From the NCBI GenBank assembly GCA_020832005.1, contig JAFIFN010000012.1:1-47435 (forward strand): a stretch of DNA of 47,435 nt, written 5' to 3'. This document shows, in pieces, positions 27,360 to 36,835 of the stretch. The position numbers were made by a program, and so were the translations under genes. The notes under the pieces were generated by a model. That model was not told where the DNA came from. It did not search any database and worked only from the letters and a program-made list of their open reading frames with translations. Source of the stretch: Gammaproteobacteria bacterium. Lineage in GTDB: Bacteria > Pseudomonadota > Gammaproteobacteria > Steroidobacterales > PWYM01. The stretch's first letter is position 1, and the number at the start of each line of letters is the position of its first letter.

Positions 27360-28675
27360 GTGACGCCGCGCCCGGCGTGGCGATACGCGCGGTGGCGGCG
27401 CGGGTGGTTCATGCTGTGCGCACGCGCGGGCGCACGCTCGATGACGCCCTGGGCGAGTACGAAGCCACGGTGTCGCTGCGTGACCGCCCGCTGCTGCGTG
27501 CGCTGGCCTTCGGCACGGTGCGCTGGTGGCTGCGGCTGGCGGCATGCACGCAGGTGCTGCTGACCAGGCCGCTGCGGCCGCGCGATGCGATTCTCGCCGA
27601 CCTGCTGGCCGTCGGCCTGTTCCAGCTGATTTACCTGCGCATCCCGGCGCGGGCGGCCGTGCATGCCACCGTCGCCGCCACCGCAGTGCTGGAACGCCCG
27701 CATGCCCGGGGCCTGGTCAATGCCCTGCTGCGCCGTTTCCAGCGCGAGGGGGAGAGCTTGCTGGCCGGTCTGGATACGCAGGCCGCCGTGCGCCATGCCT
27801 GTCCCGACTGGCTTGTGGCGCAACTCGAGGCGGACTGGCCTGAACACCATGAGGCCCTGCTGGTTGCCGCCAACGCAGCACCGCCGATGTGGCTGCGCGT
27901 CAATCGCAGGCTCGGTGAGCGCGACGCCTATCTCGAGCGGCTGCGCGCGGCGGGACTCGAGGCCACGCGACACCCCGAGGCGCCCGAGGCACTGTGCCTG
28001 GCCGAACCCACCGACGTCGAGCGGCTGCCCGGGTGGGCCCAGGGCGCCGTCTCGGTGCAGGATGCCGCCGCCCAGCTTGCGGCCGGATTGCTGGCGCCCG
28101 GTCCCGGTCACCGGGTGCTGGATGCCTGTGCCGCCCCTGGCGGCAAGACCGCCCACTTGCTGGAGACGACACCCGATCTGGCCGAAATGGTGGCACTGGA
28201 CATCTCCGCGTCACGCCTGGCGGAACTCGAGCATGGCCTTGCGCGTCTGAATCTGCGCTCAAGCGTGCTTTGCGGCGATGCGCGCGATCCGCAGGACTGG
28301 TGGGACGGCCGGCCATTCGATCGCATCCTGCTCGATGCGCCCTGTTCGGCGACCGGCGTGATCCGCCGTCACCCGGACATCAAGCTGCTGCGCCAGGTCT
28401 CCGACCTGGATGCGCTGGCCGTGCTCCAGGCAGACATGCTGGAGGCGCTGTGGGGATTGCTGGCGCCCGGTGGGCGGCTGCTGTATGCCACCTGTTCGGT
28501 GCTCCGGCGCGAGAACCAGGCGCAGATCGTGGCTTTTCTGCAACGACATCCCGAGGCGGCGCTGGTCCCGGGTAACGGTTCTATCTCTGCGCCCGGGCGG
28601 CAGATTATGACTGGGGAGACGAACATGGACGGCTTCTATTATGCTTGTCTGCAACACTCGTCCATGACTTCCTGA
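27356..28675 (+). CDS. rsmB: 16S rRNA (cytosine(967)-C(5))-methyltransferase
   Basis: 439 residues. An N-terminal NusB-like RNA-binding domain (AARVVHAVRTRGRTLDDALG to about 150) precedes the SAM-dependent methyltransferase domain: VLDACAAPGGKTAHLLE (SAM site), LDAPCSATGVIRRHPD (Cys for product release) and LLYATCSVLRREN (catalytic Cys). It methylates C967 of 16S rRNA. The open frame upstream to 27284 lies within fmt and is not used; the ATGA overlap with fmt fits the common def-fmt-rsmB operon. Confidence 0.95.
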   Translation: MSDAAPGVAIRAVAARVVHAVRTRGRTLDDALGEYEATVSLRDRPLLRALAFGTVRWWLRLAACTQVLLTRPLRPRDAILADLLAVGLFQLIYLRIPARAAVHATVAATAVLERPHARGLVNALLRRFQREGESLLAGLDTQAAVRHACPDWLVAQLEADWPEHHEALLVAANAAPPMWLRVNRRLGERDAYLERLRAAGLEATRHPEAPEALCLAEPTDVERLPGWAQGAVSVQDAAAQLAAGLLAPGPGHRVLDACAAPGGKTAHLLETTPDLAEMVALDISASRLAELEHGLARLNLRSSVLCGDARDPQDWWDGRPFDRILLDAPCSATGVIRRHPDIKLLRQVSDLDALAVLQADMLEALWGLLAPGGRLLYATCSVLRRENQAQIVAFLQRHPEAALVPGNGSISAPGRQIMTGETNMDGFYYACLQHSSMTS

Positions 28676-28680
28676 ACTCA

Positions 28681-29289
28681 ATGCCCAAGCTGCCGCCTTC
28701 AATCCCGTTGCTACACCGTCGCGCCAGCGGCTGGCTGTGCTGCGCGCTGCTGCTGCCCGCGTTGCTGATCCTGCCGTGGACGAATGCACCGGCGGTGGAA
28801 GGTCGCTTCGAGGTCCGCTCGGCCACGATGGATCTCATCGATGGTGTTTACTATCTCGATGCGCGGGTGCAGTACCGGCTCAGCGCGGAGGCGCTGGAGG
28901 CACTCGAGGCCGGCGTGGCGTTGACCATCGAACTGCAGATGGAGGTCAATCGGCGCCGCCGCCTGCTGCCCAACCAGAGCGTGGCCACCCTCAGCCAGCG
29001 CTATCAGCTGCAGTACCATGCGCTGTCGAACCGCTATGTGCTGCGCAACCTGAACAGCAGTGAGCAGGAGTCGTTTGCCACGCTCTTCGCGGCCCTCAAT
29101 CAGCTGGGTCGCGTCATTGACCTGCCGGTCATCGATGCAGCACTGCTGGAGCCTGACCAGCGCTATGAATTTCGCCTGCGCGCGGTGCTCGATACGCGCG
29201 CATTTCCCGGGCCGCTGCGCCTGCTCGCGTTCTGGGCAGATGGCTGGCGTATCGAGAGCGAGTGGTTCCGATGGCGTCTGGAAGACTGA
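28681..29289 (+). CDS. DUF4390 domain protein, secreted or membrane-anchored
   Basis: 202 residues. An N-terminal hydrophobic segment ([15 protein letters not shown], near residues 20-35) looks like a signal peptide or anchor. The rest ([20 protein letters not shown], then [45 protein letters not shown]) is beta-rich and matches DUF4390, a family encoded just before NtrY-type kinases in many gammaproteobacteria. Its function is unknown; a role in sensing envelope state with the kinase is plausible but unproven. It starts 5 bases after rsmB and its end overlaps the kinase start. Confidence 0.85.
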   Translation: MPKLPPSIPLLHRRASGWLCCALLLPALLILPWTNAPAVEGRFEVRSATMDLIDGVYYLDARVQYRLSAEALEALEAGVALTIELQMEVNRRRRLLPNQSVATLSQRYQLQYHALSNRYVLRNLNSSEQESFATLFAALNQLGRVIDLPVIDAALLEPDQRYEFRLRAVLDTRAFPGPLRLLAFWADGWRIESEWFRWRLED

Positions 29290-31502
29290 GGAAGGCCACT
29301 TACGGTGCATTGATGCTGCTTGGCGCGGTGCTGTGGCTCAGCGCGCTGCTGCTCCTGGCCCAGACGGCACAAAGCTCCGCGCAATTCGACCGTCTGCAGA
29401 ACTGGATCCTGCTGGTCAACGCCGCCGGCGTAGTGATTCTGCTGCTGCTGATCGGCGTGAGTCTTGTGCGCCTGGTGCGCGACTATCGCGGGCATATCGC
29501 CGGCGCCCGGCTGAAGGCGCGAATGCTGGCGATGTTCGTGATTCTCGCGGTGCTGCCGCTCATACTCGTCTATTACTACGCCGTGCAGTTTCTCAATCGC
29601 GGCATCGACAGCTGGTTCAACGTCGATGTCGAAACCGGCCTGGGTAACGCGATCGAGCTCTCGCGGCTGTCCCTGGACCTGCGCACGCGCGATTACCTGG
29701 ACCGCACGCAATCGATGGCCGCGGAAATGGCGCCGATGGAGAATCCCGAGCTGCTCTCGCGGCTGTCCGGCATGCGCAGGGACTATGGCGCCGCCGACAT
29801 CACCGTGTTCGGTCAGGCCAGTCGCATCATCGGGACCAGCTCTGCCGAGCCGATGATCGCCGTGCCCTCGCTGCCCTCCGACGAGGTGGTCATGCAGCTG
29901 CGCCAGCGACGGCCGTTCGTCAACCTAGAGCCCGGGCCGGACAGCGCTTTCCAGGTGCGTGTAGTCGTACCCGTGCCGGATCTGCGACCCGGTGCGGAGC
30001 CACGCGTGGTGCAGGCCTTCTATCCACTGGTGGATCGCCTCGCCTCGCTGGCCGAGAGCGTCGAACAGTCCTATACGCGCTACAATGAACTGGCGTTCCT
30101 GCGCACCCCGCTGAAGTACACGTTCACGCTGACCCTGACGCTGATTCTGTTGCTGTCCCTGCTTGGCGCGGTCTACGGCGCGTTCTTCTTCTCACGCCGC
30201 CTGGTGGCGCCGATCCAGCAACTGGTGGCCGGCACACGCGCGGTCGCACGCGGCGATTTCGATACCCGGCTGCCGGTGCCGGCGCGCGATGAGATCGGTT
30301 TTCTGGTCAACTCCTTCAACGATATGACGCGCCAGCTCGCGCGTGCGCGCCATGCTGCGCAGTCCAGTGAACAGCGGCTCGAAAGCGAGCGCACCAGCCT
30401 TGCGATCATTCTTGCCCGCCTGTCGACAGGGGTGCTGGCTCTGGAACCCGACCTGACCATCCGCATTGCCAACCAGGCGGCCGGTGCGATCCTCGGTGTG
30501 GATGTCGAGCAGCTCTCCGGACGGCCGCTGGCGGAGGCTGCGGAGGATCAGCCGCTGCTCCAGCAGTTCGCCAATGTCGTGGGCCAGCGCCTGCTGGCCC
30601 AGGAACACGAATGGCGCGAGCAGGTGGTGTTGCGCGGGGAGGCCGGTCGCCGGGTGCTGATGTGCGCCTGTACCGGTCTGCCCGGCGATGCCGGTCGCGA
30701 CGGTGGCCATGTCGTCGTGTTCGATGACATTACGGCCCTGCTGCAGGCGCAGCGCGACGCTGCCTGGGGCGAAGTGGCCCGCCGTCTGGCCCACGAGATC
30801 AAGAACCCACTGACGCCGATCCAGCTCTCCGCCGAGCGCCTGCGTCGCCGCTACCTCGAGCACATGTCTGCGGAAGATGGCCAGCTTCTGGATCGCGCCA
30901 CGCACACCATCGTGCAGCAGGTCGAGGCCATGAAGCAGATGGTCAACGCCTTCAGCGAGTACGCGCGCGCGCCCGACATGAAGTTCGGCACGCTGGATTT
31001 GAACCAGCTGATCGCCGAGGTCGCGGATCTGTACCGCGCGCAGGAAGGCAAGGTGTCCATCGGGGTGGAACTCGATGCGGCCCTGCCGCCGGTCGAGGCA
31101 GATGCCGGACGAATCCGCCAGCTGTTACACAATCTCATTCGCAATGCGCTCGAGGCGCTGGAGGGCCAGCCATCGGCGGAGATCACCGTGACCAGCCGCG
31201 TGGCCTGCATGCAGGATCAGCAGATGGCCGCCATCACGGTCGAGGACAACGGCCCGGGCTTCCAGATCGACGCGGTCGAGGAGATCTTCGAGCCCTATGT
31301 GACCAGCAAGCCGCGCGGCACCGGCCTGGGCCTGGCGATCGTCAAAAAGCTCGTCGAGGAGCATGGCGGACGCATTGAGGCGCGCAATCGCGAGCAAGGA
31401 GGCGCCTGCGTGAGTATACTGCTTCCGGTTGACGAGACGGCCAGGGAAGCCATGCTGGCCAATCACGCATGGCGCAAGGAACAACGACGGGAGCGGGCAT
31501 GA
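29271..31502 (+). CDS. NtrY-type membrane sensor histidine kinase
   Basis: 743 residues from the ATG at 29271 (a GTG at 29262 is an alternative). Layout: three N-terminal membrane helices ([17 protein letters not shown], then [13 protein letters not shown] and [20 protein letters not shown]), a periplasmic sensor region (about 110-275) and a fourth helix ([20 protein letters not shown]). Inside the cell follow HAMP, PAS, the HisKA box [20 protein letters not shown] with the phospho-accepting His, and the HATPase domain ([36 protein letters not shown]). It should autophosphorylate and pass phosphate to the regulator encoded next, whose ATG overlaps its TGA. The signal is not known. Confidence 0.92.
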   Translation: MASGRLRKATYGALMLLGAVLWLSALLLLAQTAQSSAQFDRLQNWILLVNAAGVVILLLLIGVSLVRLVRDYRGHIAGARLKARMLAMFVILAVLPLILVYYYAVQFLNRGIDSWFNVDVETGLGNAIELSRLSLDLRTRDYLDRTQSMAAEMAPMENPELLSRLSGMRRDYGAADITVFGQASRIIGTSSAEPMIAVPSLPSDEVVMQLRQRRPFVNLEPGPDSAFQVRVVVPVPDLRPGAEPRVVQAFYPLVDRLASLAESVEQSYTRYNELAFLRTPLKYTFTLTLTLILLLSLLGAVYGAFFFSRRLVAPIQQLVAGTRAVARGDFDTRLPVPARDEIGFLVNSFNDMTRQLARARHAAQSSEQRLESERTSLAIILARLSTGVLALEPDLTIRIANQAAGAILGVDVEQLSGRPLAEAAEDQPLLQQFANVVGQRLLAQEHEWREQVVLRGEAGRRVLMCACTGLPGDAGRDGGHVVVFDDITALLQAQRDAAWGEVARRLAHEIKNPLTPIQLSAERLRRRYLEHMSAEDGQLLDRATHTIVQQVEAMKQMVNAFSEYARAPDMKFGTLDLNQLIAEVADLYRAQEGKVSIGVELDAALPPVEADAGRIRQLLHNLIRNALEALEGQPSAEITVTSRVACMQDQQMAAITVEDNGPGFQIDAVEEIFEPYVTSKPRGTGLGLAIVKKLVEEHGGRIEARNREQGGACVSILLPVDETAREAMLANHAWRKEQRRERA

Positions 31503-32848
31503 CAGCGTCCAGAATTCTTGTCGTCGATGACGAAGCTGATATCCGCACGCTGATCCAGGAGATTCTCTCCGAGGAAGGCCACGCGGTCACAGTCGCCGCC
31601 GATGCAAGCCAGGCCCGCGCGGCCATCGAAGCCGACGGCTTCGATCTGGTGTTGCTGGATATCTGGATGCCCGATAACGACGGCATCACCTTGCTGCGGG
31701 AATGGTCGGAGGCCGATGCACTGAAGTGCCCGGTGGTCATGATGTCGGGCCACGGCACGGTGGATACTGCCGTCGAGGCCACGCGCCTGGGTGCCGTGGA
31801 TTTCATCGAAAAGCCGCTGTCGCTGACCAAGCTGCTGCGCACGGTGGAACGTGCGCTGACTGAGGCCGCACGGCCGCGAGGCGCTGCCGGGCGCGCCAGC
31901 CAGGCCGATCTGCTGGTGCCCGTGGGCCGCAGCCGCACGATGCAGACCTTGCGGGATCATGCCCAGCGGCTGGCGCCGCACGATGCCCCGGTGATGCTGT
32001 TCGGCGAGCCGGGCACCGGTCGTGAAGCATTCGCGCGCTATATCCATTCAGTCGGTCCGCGTGGGCGCAGTCCCCTCGTCAGTGTCGTGGCCGCATCGCT
32101 CACCGCGGAGACGGCCGCCACCCAGCTGTTTGGCAGCATCGAGTCTCCGGGTCTGCTCGAGCGGGCGAAAGGTGGCGTACTTTTCGTCAACGACGTCGCC
32201 AGCCTCGGCGATACCGCACAGGGTCTGCTGTATTCGGTGCTGGAACAGGCCGCTTACATGCCGACCGATGCCAGTGAGCCGCGCGCGCTGGACCTGCGCA
32301 TCCTGTGCTCGGCCCCGCCTGATTTCGAGGCCCGCCACGAGGGCTTTCGCCAGGACCTGTTCTCGCACCTCAGCGTGCTGACTCTGCGGGTGCCACCGCT
32401 GCGCGACTATGCCGAGGATGTCCCCGACCTGCTGCGCTACTATGCCGACCGGCTGACCGACGCCGAGCGCCTGCCGCTGCGACGGTTCAGCGTCGCGGCC
32501 CAGAACCGGCTGCGCAATTACCCGTGGCCGGGCAACGTGCGTGAACTCAAGAACCTGGTGCACCGGCTGTTGGTTCTGGGCGGTGATGAGGAGATCTCGC
32601 TGGCCGAGATCGAGGCCGAGCTCGAGGTTGCAGCCTCGGCCAGCGAGCCCCTGGTGAAGCAGGACCTGCTGGCGATGCCGCTGCGCGAGGCGCGTGAGCA
32701 GTTCGAGCGTGCCTACCTGCAGCAACAGCTCCTGCTGTGCAACGGCAAGGTGGGCCAACTCGCCAAGCGTGTCGGCATGGAGCGCACCCACCTCTATCGC
32801 AAGCTGCGCTCGCTGGGCGTTGACTTCAGGCAGACGCCTGACGACTGA
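31499..32848 (+). CDS. NtrX-type response regulator with degenerate sigma-54 AAA+ domain
   Basis: 449 residues. Receiver domain: [13 protein letters not shown], phospho-acceptor Asp54 in LVLLDIWMP and FIEKPLS. The central AAA+ domain is degenerate: Walker A reads [11 protein letters not shown] (Arg for the usual Lys), and the segment that normally holds GAFTGA is missing ([17 protein letters not shown]). Walker B is [11 protein letters not shown] (Asn-Asp for Asp-Glu), and the arginine-finger region is FRQDLFSHL with His for Arg. [11 protein letters not shown] is intact. The C-terminus is a Fis-type helix-turn-helix ([18 protein letters not shown]). It probably binds DNA under control of the kinase but should not activate sigma-54 polymerase by the standard mechanism. 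Coupled to the kinase gene by ATGA. Confidence 0.9.
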   Translation: MTASRILVVDDEADIRTLIQEILSEEGHAVTVAADASQARAAIEADGFDLVLLDIWMPDNDGITLLREWSEADALKCPVVMMSGHGTVDTAVEATRLGAVDFIEKPLSLTKLLRTVERALTEAARPRGAAGRASQADLLVPVGRSRTMQTLRDHAQRLAPHDAPVMLFGEPGTGREAFARYIHSVGPRGRSPLVSVVAASLTAETAATQLFGSIESPGLLERAKGGVLFVNDVASLGDTAQGLLYSVLEQAAYMPTDASEPRALDLRILCSAPPDFEARHEGFRQDLFSHLSVLTLRVPPLRDYAEDVPDLLRYYADRLTDAERLPLRRFSVAAQNRLRNYPWPGNVRELKNLVHRLLVLGGDEEISLAEIEAELEVAASASEPLVKQDLLAMPLREAREQFERAYLQQQLLLCNGKVGQLAKRVGMERTHLYRKLRSLGVDFRQTPDD

Positions 32849-32872
32849 CGTAACGCGCTCGGCGCTGGGGGC

Positions 32873-34243
32873 CTAGCGCACGCTGGCAGACTCAGCGCCC
32901 TCCTGCCGGACCACGTGCGTCTCGGGCATCGTGTCCTTCTTCAGCAGATTGATGATCGCCGCCTGCACGGCAGGATCCGGAATCGGACCCGAGGAGATGA
33001 TCATCGTAGTCCCAGGGATGTAGCGCTGCGGGTCGGCGATATAGGCGGCCAGTGTTTCGTCGTTCCAGACCAGGCCCTCACGGCCGGCCCGGGCGAGCGC
33101 CTCACTGTAGTGAAAACCTGGCACCGTTGCTGCCTGCTGGCCGAAAATTGCATGAAGATTCGGACCGACCTTGAAGCGCCGGTCGCCGCGATCGACCGTG
33201 TGGCAGAACGTGCACCACTTGTAGAGATCCTCGCGCACGCGAAGCTCGAGTTCGCTTTCGGGTTGCACTTCGACGTGCACGACCGGCATTGCGTGCCAGA
33301 CACGGTCGTCGTCGGCCTGCACCACCTCGCCTCGCGGCCAGGGCGTGACACGGAACTGCTGGTAGGGGCCAAGGGCACCCAGCGAGACCAGGCCGAGCGC
33401 GATGACCGGTAAGAGCAGGCGCGCAAGTGCGCCGGGCGGGGGCTGAGCGGTCACGTCGCGGTGCGGCAGCGGCGGCGGCACCAGTCGCGCGGGAAACTGC
33501 GTGGGTCCGCCGCGCCGGGGGCGCTGCACAGCCGGCTCGGCGGCCAGGCCAGCGCCGCGGTGCAGCAAGACCCCCGCCAGCCAAACGATCCCCAGCAGGC
33601 CCGCGAACACGGCCAGCGCCGGGATCCCGGGTTCCGGGCCACCGAAGGTCGCCAGTGCGTATACGGTCGAGCCCACCGCGACGAGTACGAATGCCGCGTG
33701 TCCGGGCGGCAGTATCGCGAACAGACCGCGGCCATGCCTGAGTTTGCCCCAGCCGGCTGCGACCAGCGCGCCGAGCGACAGCAGCGTGATCATGAACCCG
33801 GCGCTGGAGTGAAAATAGCCCGAGAACTGCCACAGGGCGCGGCTCTCGCCGACCAGTGGCGGCAGCGGTATCGGCCCCAGGTGCAGGCGCATGCCCTCGG
33901 CCCATCCCCAGCCCAATCCCAGCACCGGGGCGATGAACAGGATCAGCCAGGTCGACAGTGCAACCGTCCGGCCCCACAGCCACAGGCCTGATGGCAGACC
34001 CGGCACAGGGCCTGCGCGGCGCTCCTCGCGCCACCAGATCCACAGTCGCCACGCGACCAGCGCAAACAGAACCGCACCCACCAGGAAGTGCCAGCCGCGC
34101 AGCTCGTCGCGAAGCGGCAGCGCGCGGTCGGTGCGGGCCTTGACGATCGTGATCCACGAGTGCGCGAGGTAGGCGGCGGCGAGAAGCCAGCCGGCCACAC
34201 GACGCGCGCGGCTGGTCTCGATGACGACGGTGTCTGAACTCAT
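32873..34243 (-). CDS. Cytochrome b561-type membrane domain fused to class I cytochrome c
   Basis: 456 residues from the ATG at 34243, which has AGGA 8 bases upstream. About six or seven membrane helices cover residues 15-290. Histidines are placed for haem b: His28 (AYLAHSW), His52 (GWHFLVG) and His145 (SGYFHSSAGF), the pattern of bacterial b561 diheme proteins. A Pro/Arg-rich linker (about 235-275) and a further helix lead to a periplasmic cytochrome c domain with KWCTFCHTVDRGD (CxxCH at 344-348), GPNLHAIFG and the Met414 ligand in YIPGTTMII. It could pass electrons between quinol and a periplasmic carrier. The fusion is unusual to my knowledge. It lies where hslVU often follows a SPOR gene. 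Confidence 0.82.
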   Translation of the reverse strand: MSSDTVVIETSRARRVAGWLLAAAYLAHSWITIVKARTDRALPLRDELRGWHFLVGAVLFALVAWRLWIWWREERRAGPVPGLPSGLWLWGRTVALSTWLILFIAPVLGLGWGWAEGMRLHLGPIPLPPLVGESRALWQFSGYFHSSAGFMITLLSLGALVAAGWGKLRHGRGLFAILPPGHAAFVLVAVGSTVYALATFGGPEPGIPALAVFAGLLGIVWLAGVLLHRGAGLAAEPAVQRPRRGGPTQFPARLVPPPLPHRDVTAQPPPGALARLLLPVIALGLVSLGALGPYQQFRVTPWPRGEVVQADDDRVWHAMPVVHVEVQPESELELRVREDLYKWCTFCHTVDRGDRRFKVGPNLHAIFGQQAATVPGFHYSEALARAGREGLVWNDETLAAYIADPQRYIPGTTMIISSGPIPDPAVQAAIINLLKKDTMPETHVVRQEGAESASVR

Positions 34244-34367
34244 CTGCACGGTCCTGCTGCGGGGATAACCGACCCGCATCTTAGCCGCCCCGTTCGCCCC
34301 TCAACTAGTGGACCGCTCGGTCAACAGGCCGCCTGTCCACCTGTCAGATGCCGCTTCCGGGCGTGCG

Positions 34368-34949
34368 TCAGTCCGGCACGCGGATCAGCAAGACATCGAT
34401 ACTCGCGTCACGCAACTGGCCGCGGATGAGCTCCAGGCGTGCGAGGTCATCGATCGGACCGATGCGTACCCGGTGAAACGTGTCCTGATCAATCTGCACC
34501 CGCTGGATGTTCGACTCGATCCCGCGCAGCGCCAGATTCGCGCGCATGCGATCGGCATCCTCGTAGCGCCGGAAGGAACCGGCCTGCAGCACATAGCTGC
34601 CCGGCGCATCGATCACTGCCGGCGGGGCCTGACTTCCGCGACGTACCGGCGTTTCGCGTTCGGGCAGCACGACCTCGAACTGAGGCAGCAACTCGTAGAA
34701 GTCGAAGCGGCTTTCCGGCTGGGGCTCGCTCACCGGCGCCGGACGCCGGCCCGCGGCCGCTGGCGGCGGGCCGGCCTGGGTAGCGTCCGCAGGCGCAGTC
34801 ACGCGCGCCTGCGATGACTGCGCATCGTGACTGCGGTGCTTGAGATGTATGGCCACGGCAATCGATAGTCCGACGGCAAGGCCTACCAGCATCCAGACCC
34901 AGCCTGGGGTTGCGGCGCGGCTGCGGCGCGAGTTGCGACGTCGGGCCAT
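34368..34949 (-). CDS. SPOR-domain membrane protein, FtsN-like
   Basis: 193 residues from the ATG at 34949. A basic cytoplasmic N-terminus (ARRRNSRRSRAA) and one membrane helix (WVWMLVGLAVGLSIAVAI) are followed by a Pro/Ala/Gln-rich periplasmic linker and a C-terminal SPOR domain (SYVLQAGSFRRYEDADRMRA, then HRVRIGPIDDLARLELIRGQ). SPOR domains bind denuded septal peptidoglycan, so the protein probably works in cell division. It starts 5 bases after the argS stop; the priA-argS-SPOR order is common in gammaproteobacteria and supports an FtsN-type role. It is shorter than E. coli FtsN. Confidence 0.85.
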   Translation of the reverse strand: MARRRNSRRSRAATPGWVWMLVGLAVGLSIAVAIHLKHRSHDAQSSQARVTAPADATQAGPPPAAAGRRPAPVSEPQPESRFDFYELLPQFEVVLPERETPVRRGSQAPPAVIDAPGSYVLQAGSFRRYEDADRMRANLALRGIESNIQRVQIDQDTFHRVRIGPIDDLARLELIRGQLRDASIDVLLIRVPD

Positions 34950-34954
34950 AGCGG

Positions 34955-36706
34955 TTACATGCGCTCCGGTGCGCTTACGCCGAGCAGGGTCAGGCCGCTG
35001 CAGATGACCTGTCGCGCAGCCACGCACAGACTAAGCCGGGCATTGCGCAGACCTGCATCATCGACCAGGAACGGCTGAGCGTTGTACCAGGTGTGAAAGT
35101 CGTTGGCGAGCTCGCGCAGGTAGAACACCAGCGTCTGCGGCGCGCGATTCACCGCCGCCAGCTCGATGACTTCCGGATAGCGCGCAAGCGTACGCATCAG
35201 CGCCTGCGGCTGGGGCTCGACCAGCAGTTCGAGCGCTGCGAGCCCTGCGGCCTGGTCCCAGTGCCAGCCACGCTCCTCGAGCTGGTGCATGACGCTGCAC
35301 ACGCGGGCGTGGGCGTACTGGATGTAATACACCGGATTGTCGTTGGAGCTGGATTTCGCCAGCTCCAGGTCGAAATCCAGGTGCTGGTCGTTCGATCGCA
35401 TCACGTAGAACAGGCGCGCCGCATCATTGCCGACTTCCTCGCGCAGCTGTCGCAGTGTGACGAACTCGCCCGAGCGCGTGGACATCTGGGCTTTTTCGCC
35501 GCCGCGATAGAGCGTGACGAACTGCACCAGGCGCACCTCAAGGCAGTCACCCGGTTCGCCCATGGCCTCCAGGCCTGCGCGCACGCGCGCAATGTAGCCG
35601 TGGTGGTCGGCGCCAAGTACGTCGAGCAGCAGGTCGTAGCCGCGGCCGCGCTTCTCGTGGTGATAGGCGATGTCAGAGGCGAAGTAGGTCTTCACGCCGT
35701 TTTCACGGATCACCACCCGGTCTTTTTCGTCGCCATAGTCACTGGCGCGGAACCAGGTGGCACCCTCGTTGACATACAGGCGCTCGCGCGCGCGAAGGCG
35801 CTGAAGGGCTGCGTCGATCGTGCCCTGCGTGGTCAGGCTGCGCTCGGAATACCAGCGATCGAAGCTGACGCCGAAGCTTTCGAGATCGTCGCGGATATCG
35901 TCAAGCACGGCATCGAGGCCCTGGTCGAAGACCTCGCGAAAATCGTCCTCGCCCAGCAGCTGCCGCGCCTGGCTCACCACGGCATCCACATAGGTTTCCT
36001 TGTCGCCTTCGGGTGCATCGGCCGGCAGTCCTGTCTCAAAAGCCTCCTTGCTGACGACAAAGCGCTCGCCATAGGCGGCGCTGAGTGTTTCGGCGATCTC
36101 GCGTACGTACTCGCCGCGATAGCCGTTTGAAGGCAATGCCACCTCGACGCCCAGGGCCTGCAGGTAGCGGATCCACACGCTGATCGCGAGGATCTCCATC
36201 TGCCGGCCGGCATCGTTGACGTAATACTCGCGGTGGACCTCGTGACCGGTCGCCGAGAGCAGGTTGCCCAGGGTGGCGCCGTAGGCGGCGTGGCGGCCAT
36301 GCCCCACATGCAGGGGCCCGGTTGGATTGGCCGAGACAAACTCCAGCAGCACGCGCTTGCCGGCGCCGAGTTCGCTGCATCCGTAGGCGTGGCCGCGCTC
36401 GAGGATTTCGGCGATCTGTGCCCGGCTGGCCAGATCGCTCAATGTGAAGTTGATGAAGCCCGGACCGGCCACCTCGACGTGTGATATCTGTGACGACGCC
36501 GGCAGCGCCGCGATGATCGCCTCGGCCAGCTCGCGCGGCTTTCGGCCCAGCGGCTTGGCCAACCGCAAGGCGATATTCGTCGTGAAATCGCCATGCCGGG
36601 CATCGCGGGTGCGTTCCACCTGGGGATCGGGTGAGTCATCACCGCTGGCGACGAGCGCCAGGTCGGCGATGGCCTGGTGGACCAGATTCTCTACGTGTGA
36701 TTTCAC
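34955..36706 (-). CDS. argS: Arginyl-tRNA synthetase
   Basis: 583 residues from a GTG at 36706 ((M)KSHVENLVHQAI), where family similarity begins; a TTG at 36751 would add 15 unrelated residues. The N-terminal Add1 domain (DARHGDFTTNIALRLAK), the HIGH motif as NPTGPLHVGHGRHA, the KMSK-equivalent QMSTRSGEFVTL and the C-terminal anticodon-binding domain (PQTLVFYLRELANDFHTWYN) are in place. It charges tRNA-Arg. The upstream region to priA (36707-36835) holds no clear ribosome-binding site for the GTG, so this start is inferred from homology. Confidence 0.95.
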   Translation of the reverse strand: MKSHVENLVHQAIADLALVASGDDSPDPQVERTRDARHGDFTTNIALRLAKPLGRKPRELAEAIIAALPASSQISHVEVAGPGFINFTLSDLASRAQIAEILERGHAYGCSELGAGKRVLLEFVSANPTGPLHVGHGRHAAYGATLGNLLSATGHEVHREYYVNDAGRQMEILAISVWIRYLQALGVEVALPSNGYRGEYVREIAETLSAAYGERFVVSKEAFETGLPADAPEGDKETYVDAVVSQARQLLGEDDFREVFDQGLDAVLDDIRDDLESFGVSFDRWYSERSLTTQGTIDAALQRLRARERLYVNEGATWFRASDYGDEKDRVVIRENGVKTYFASDIAYHHEKRGRGYDLLLDVLGADHHGYIARVRAGLEAMGEPGDCLEVRLVQFVTLYRGGEKAQMSTRSGEFVTLRQLREEVGNDAARLFYVMRSNDQHLDFDLELAKSSSNDNPVYYIQYAHARVCSVMHQLEERGWHWDQAAGLAALELLVEPQPQALMRTLARYPEVIELAAVNRAPQTLVFYLRELANDFHTWYNAQPFLVDDAGLRNARLSLCVAARQVICSGLTLLGVSAPERM

Positions 36707-36835
36707 GAGGCTGCTTGGGTTGGCTGAAGATATCCGGCGTGTGTCAAACAAACACGCGCTGCGCGGTCTGCGTGGCCGGGGCGCGCATTGTACCGTCCGC
36801 CCTGTCCATTTGCGAAACAGCCTTGCCCCGCCCGT

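Noticed and set aside
25761-27545. 594-codon minus-strand open frame across def, fmt and rsmB
   Set aside because: Antisense to three conserved genes with intact motifs; composition typical of a shadow frame.
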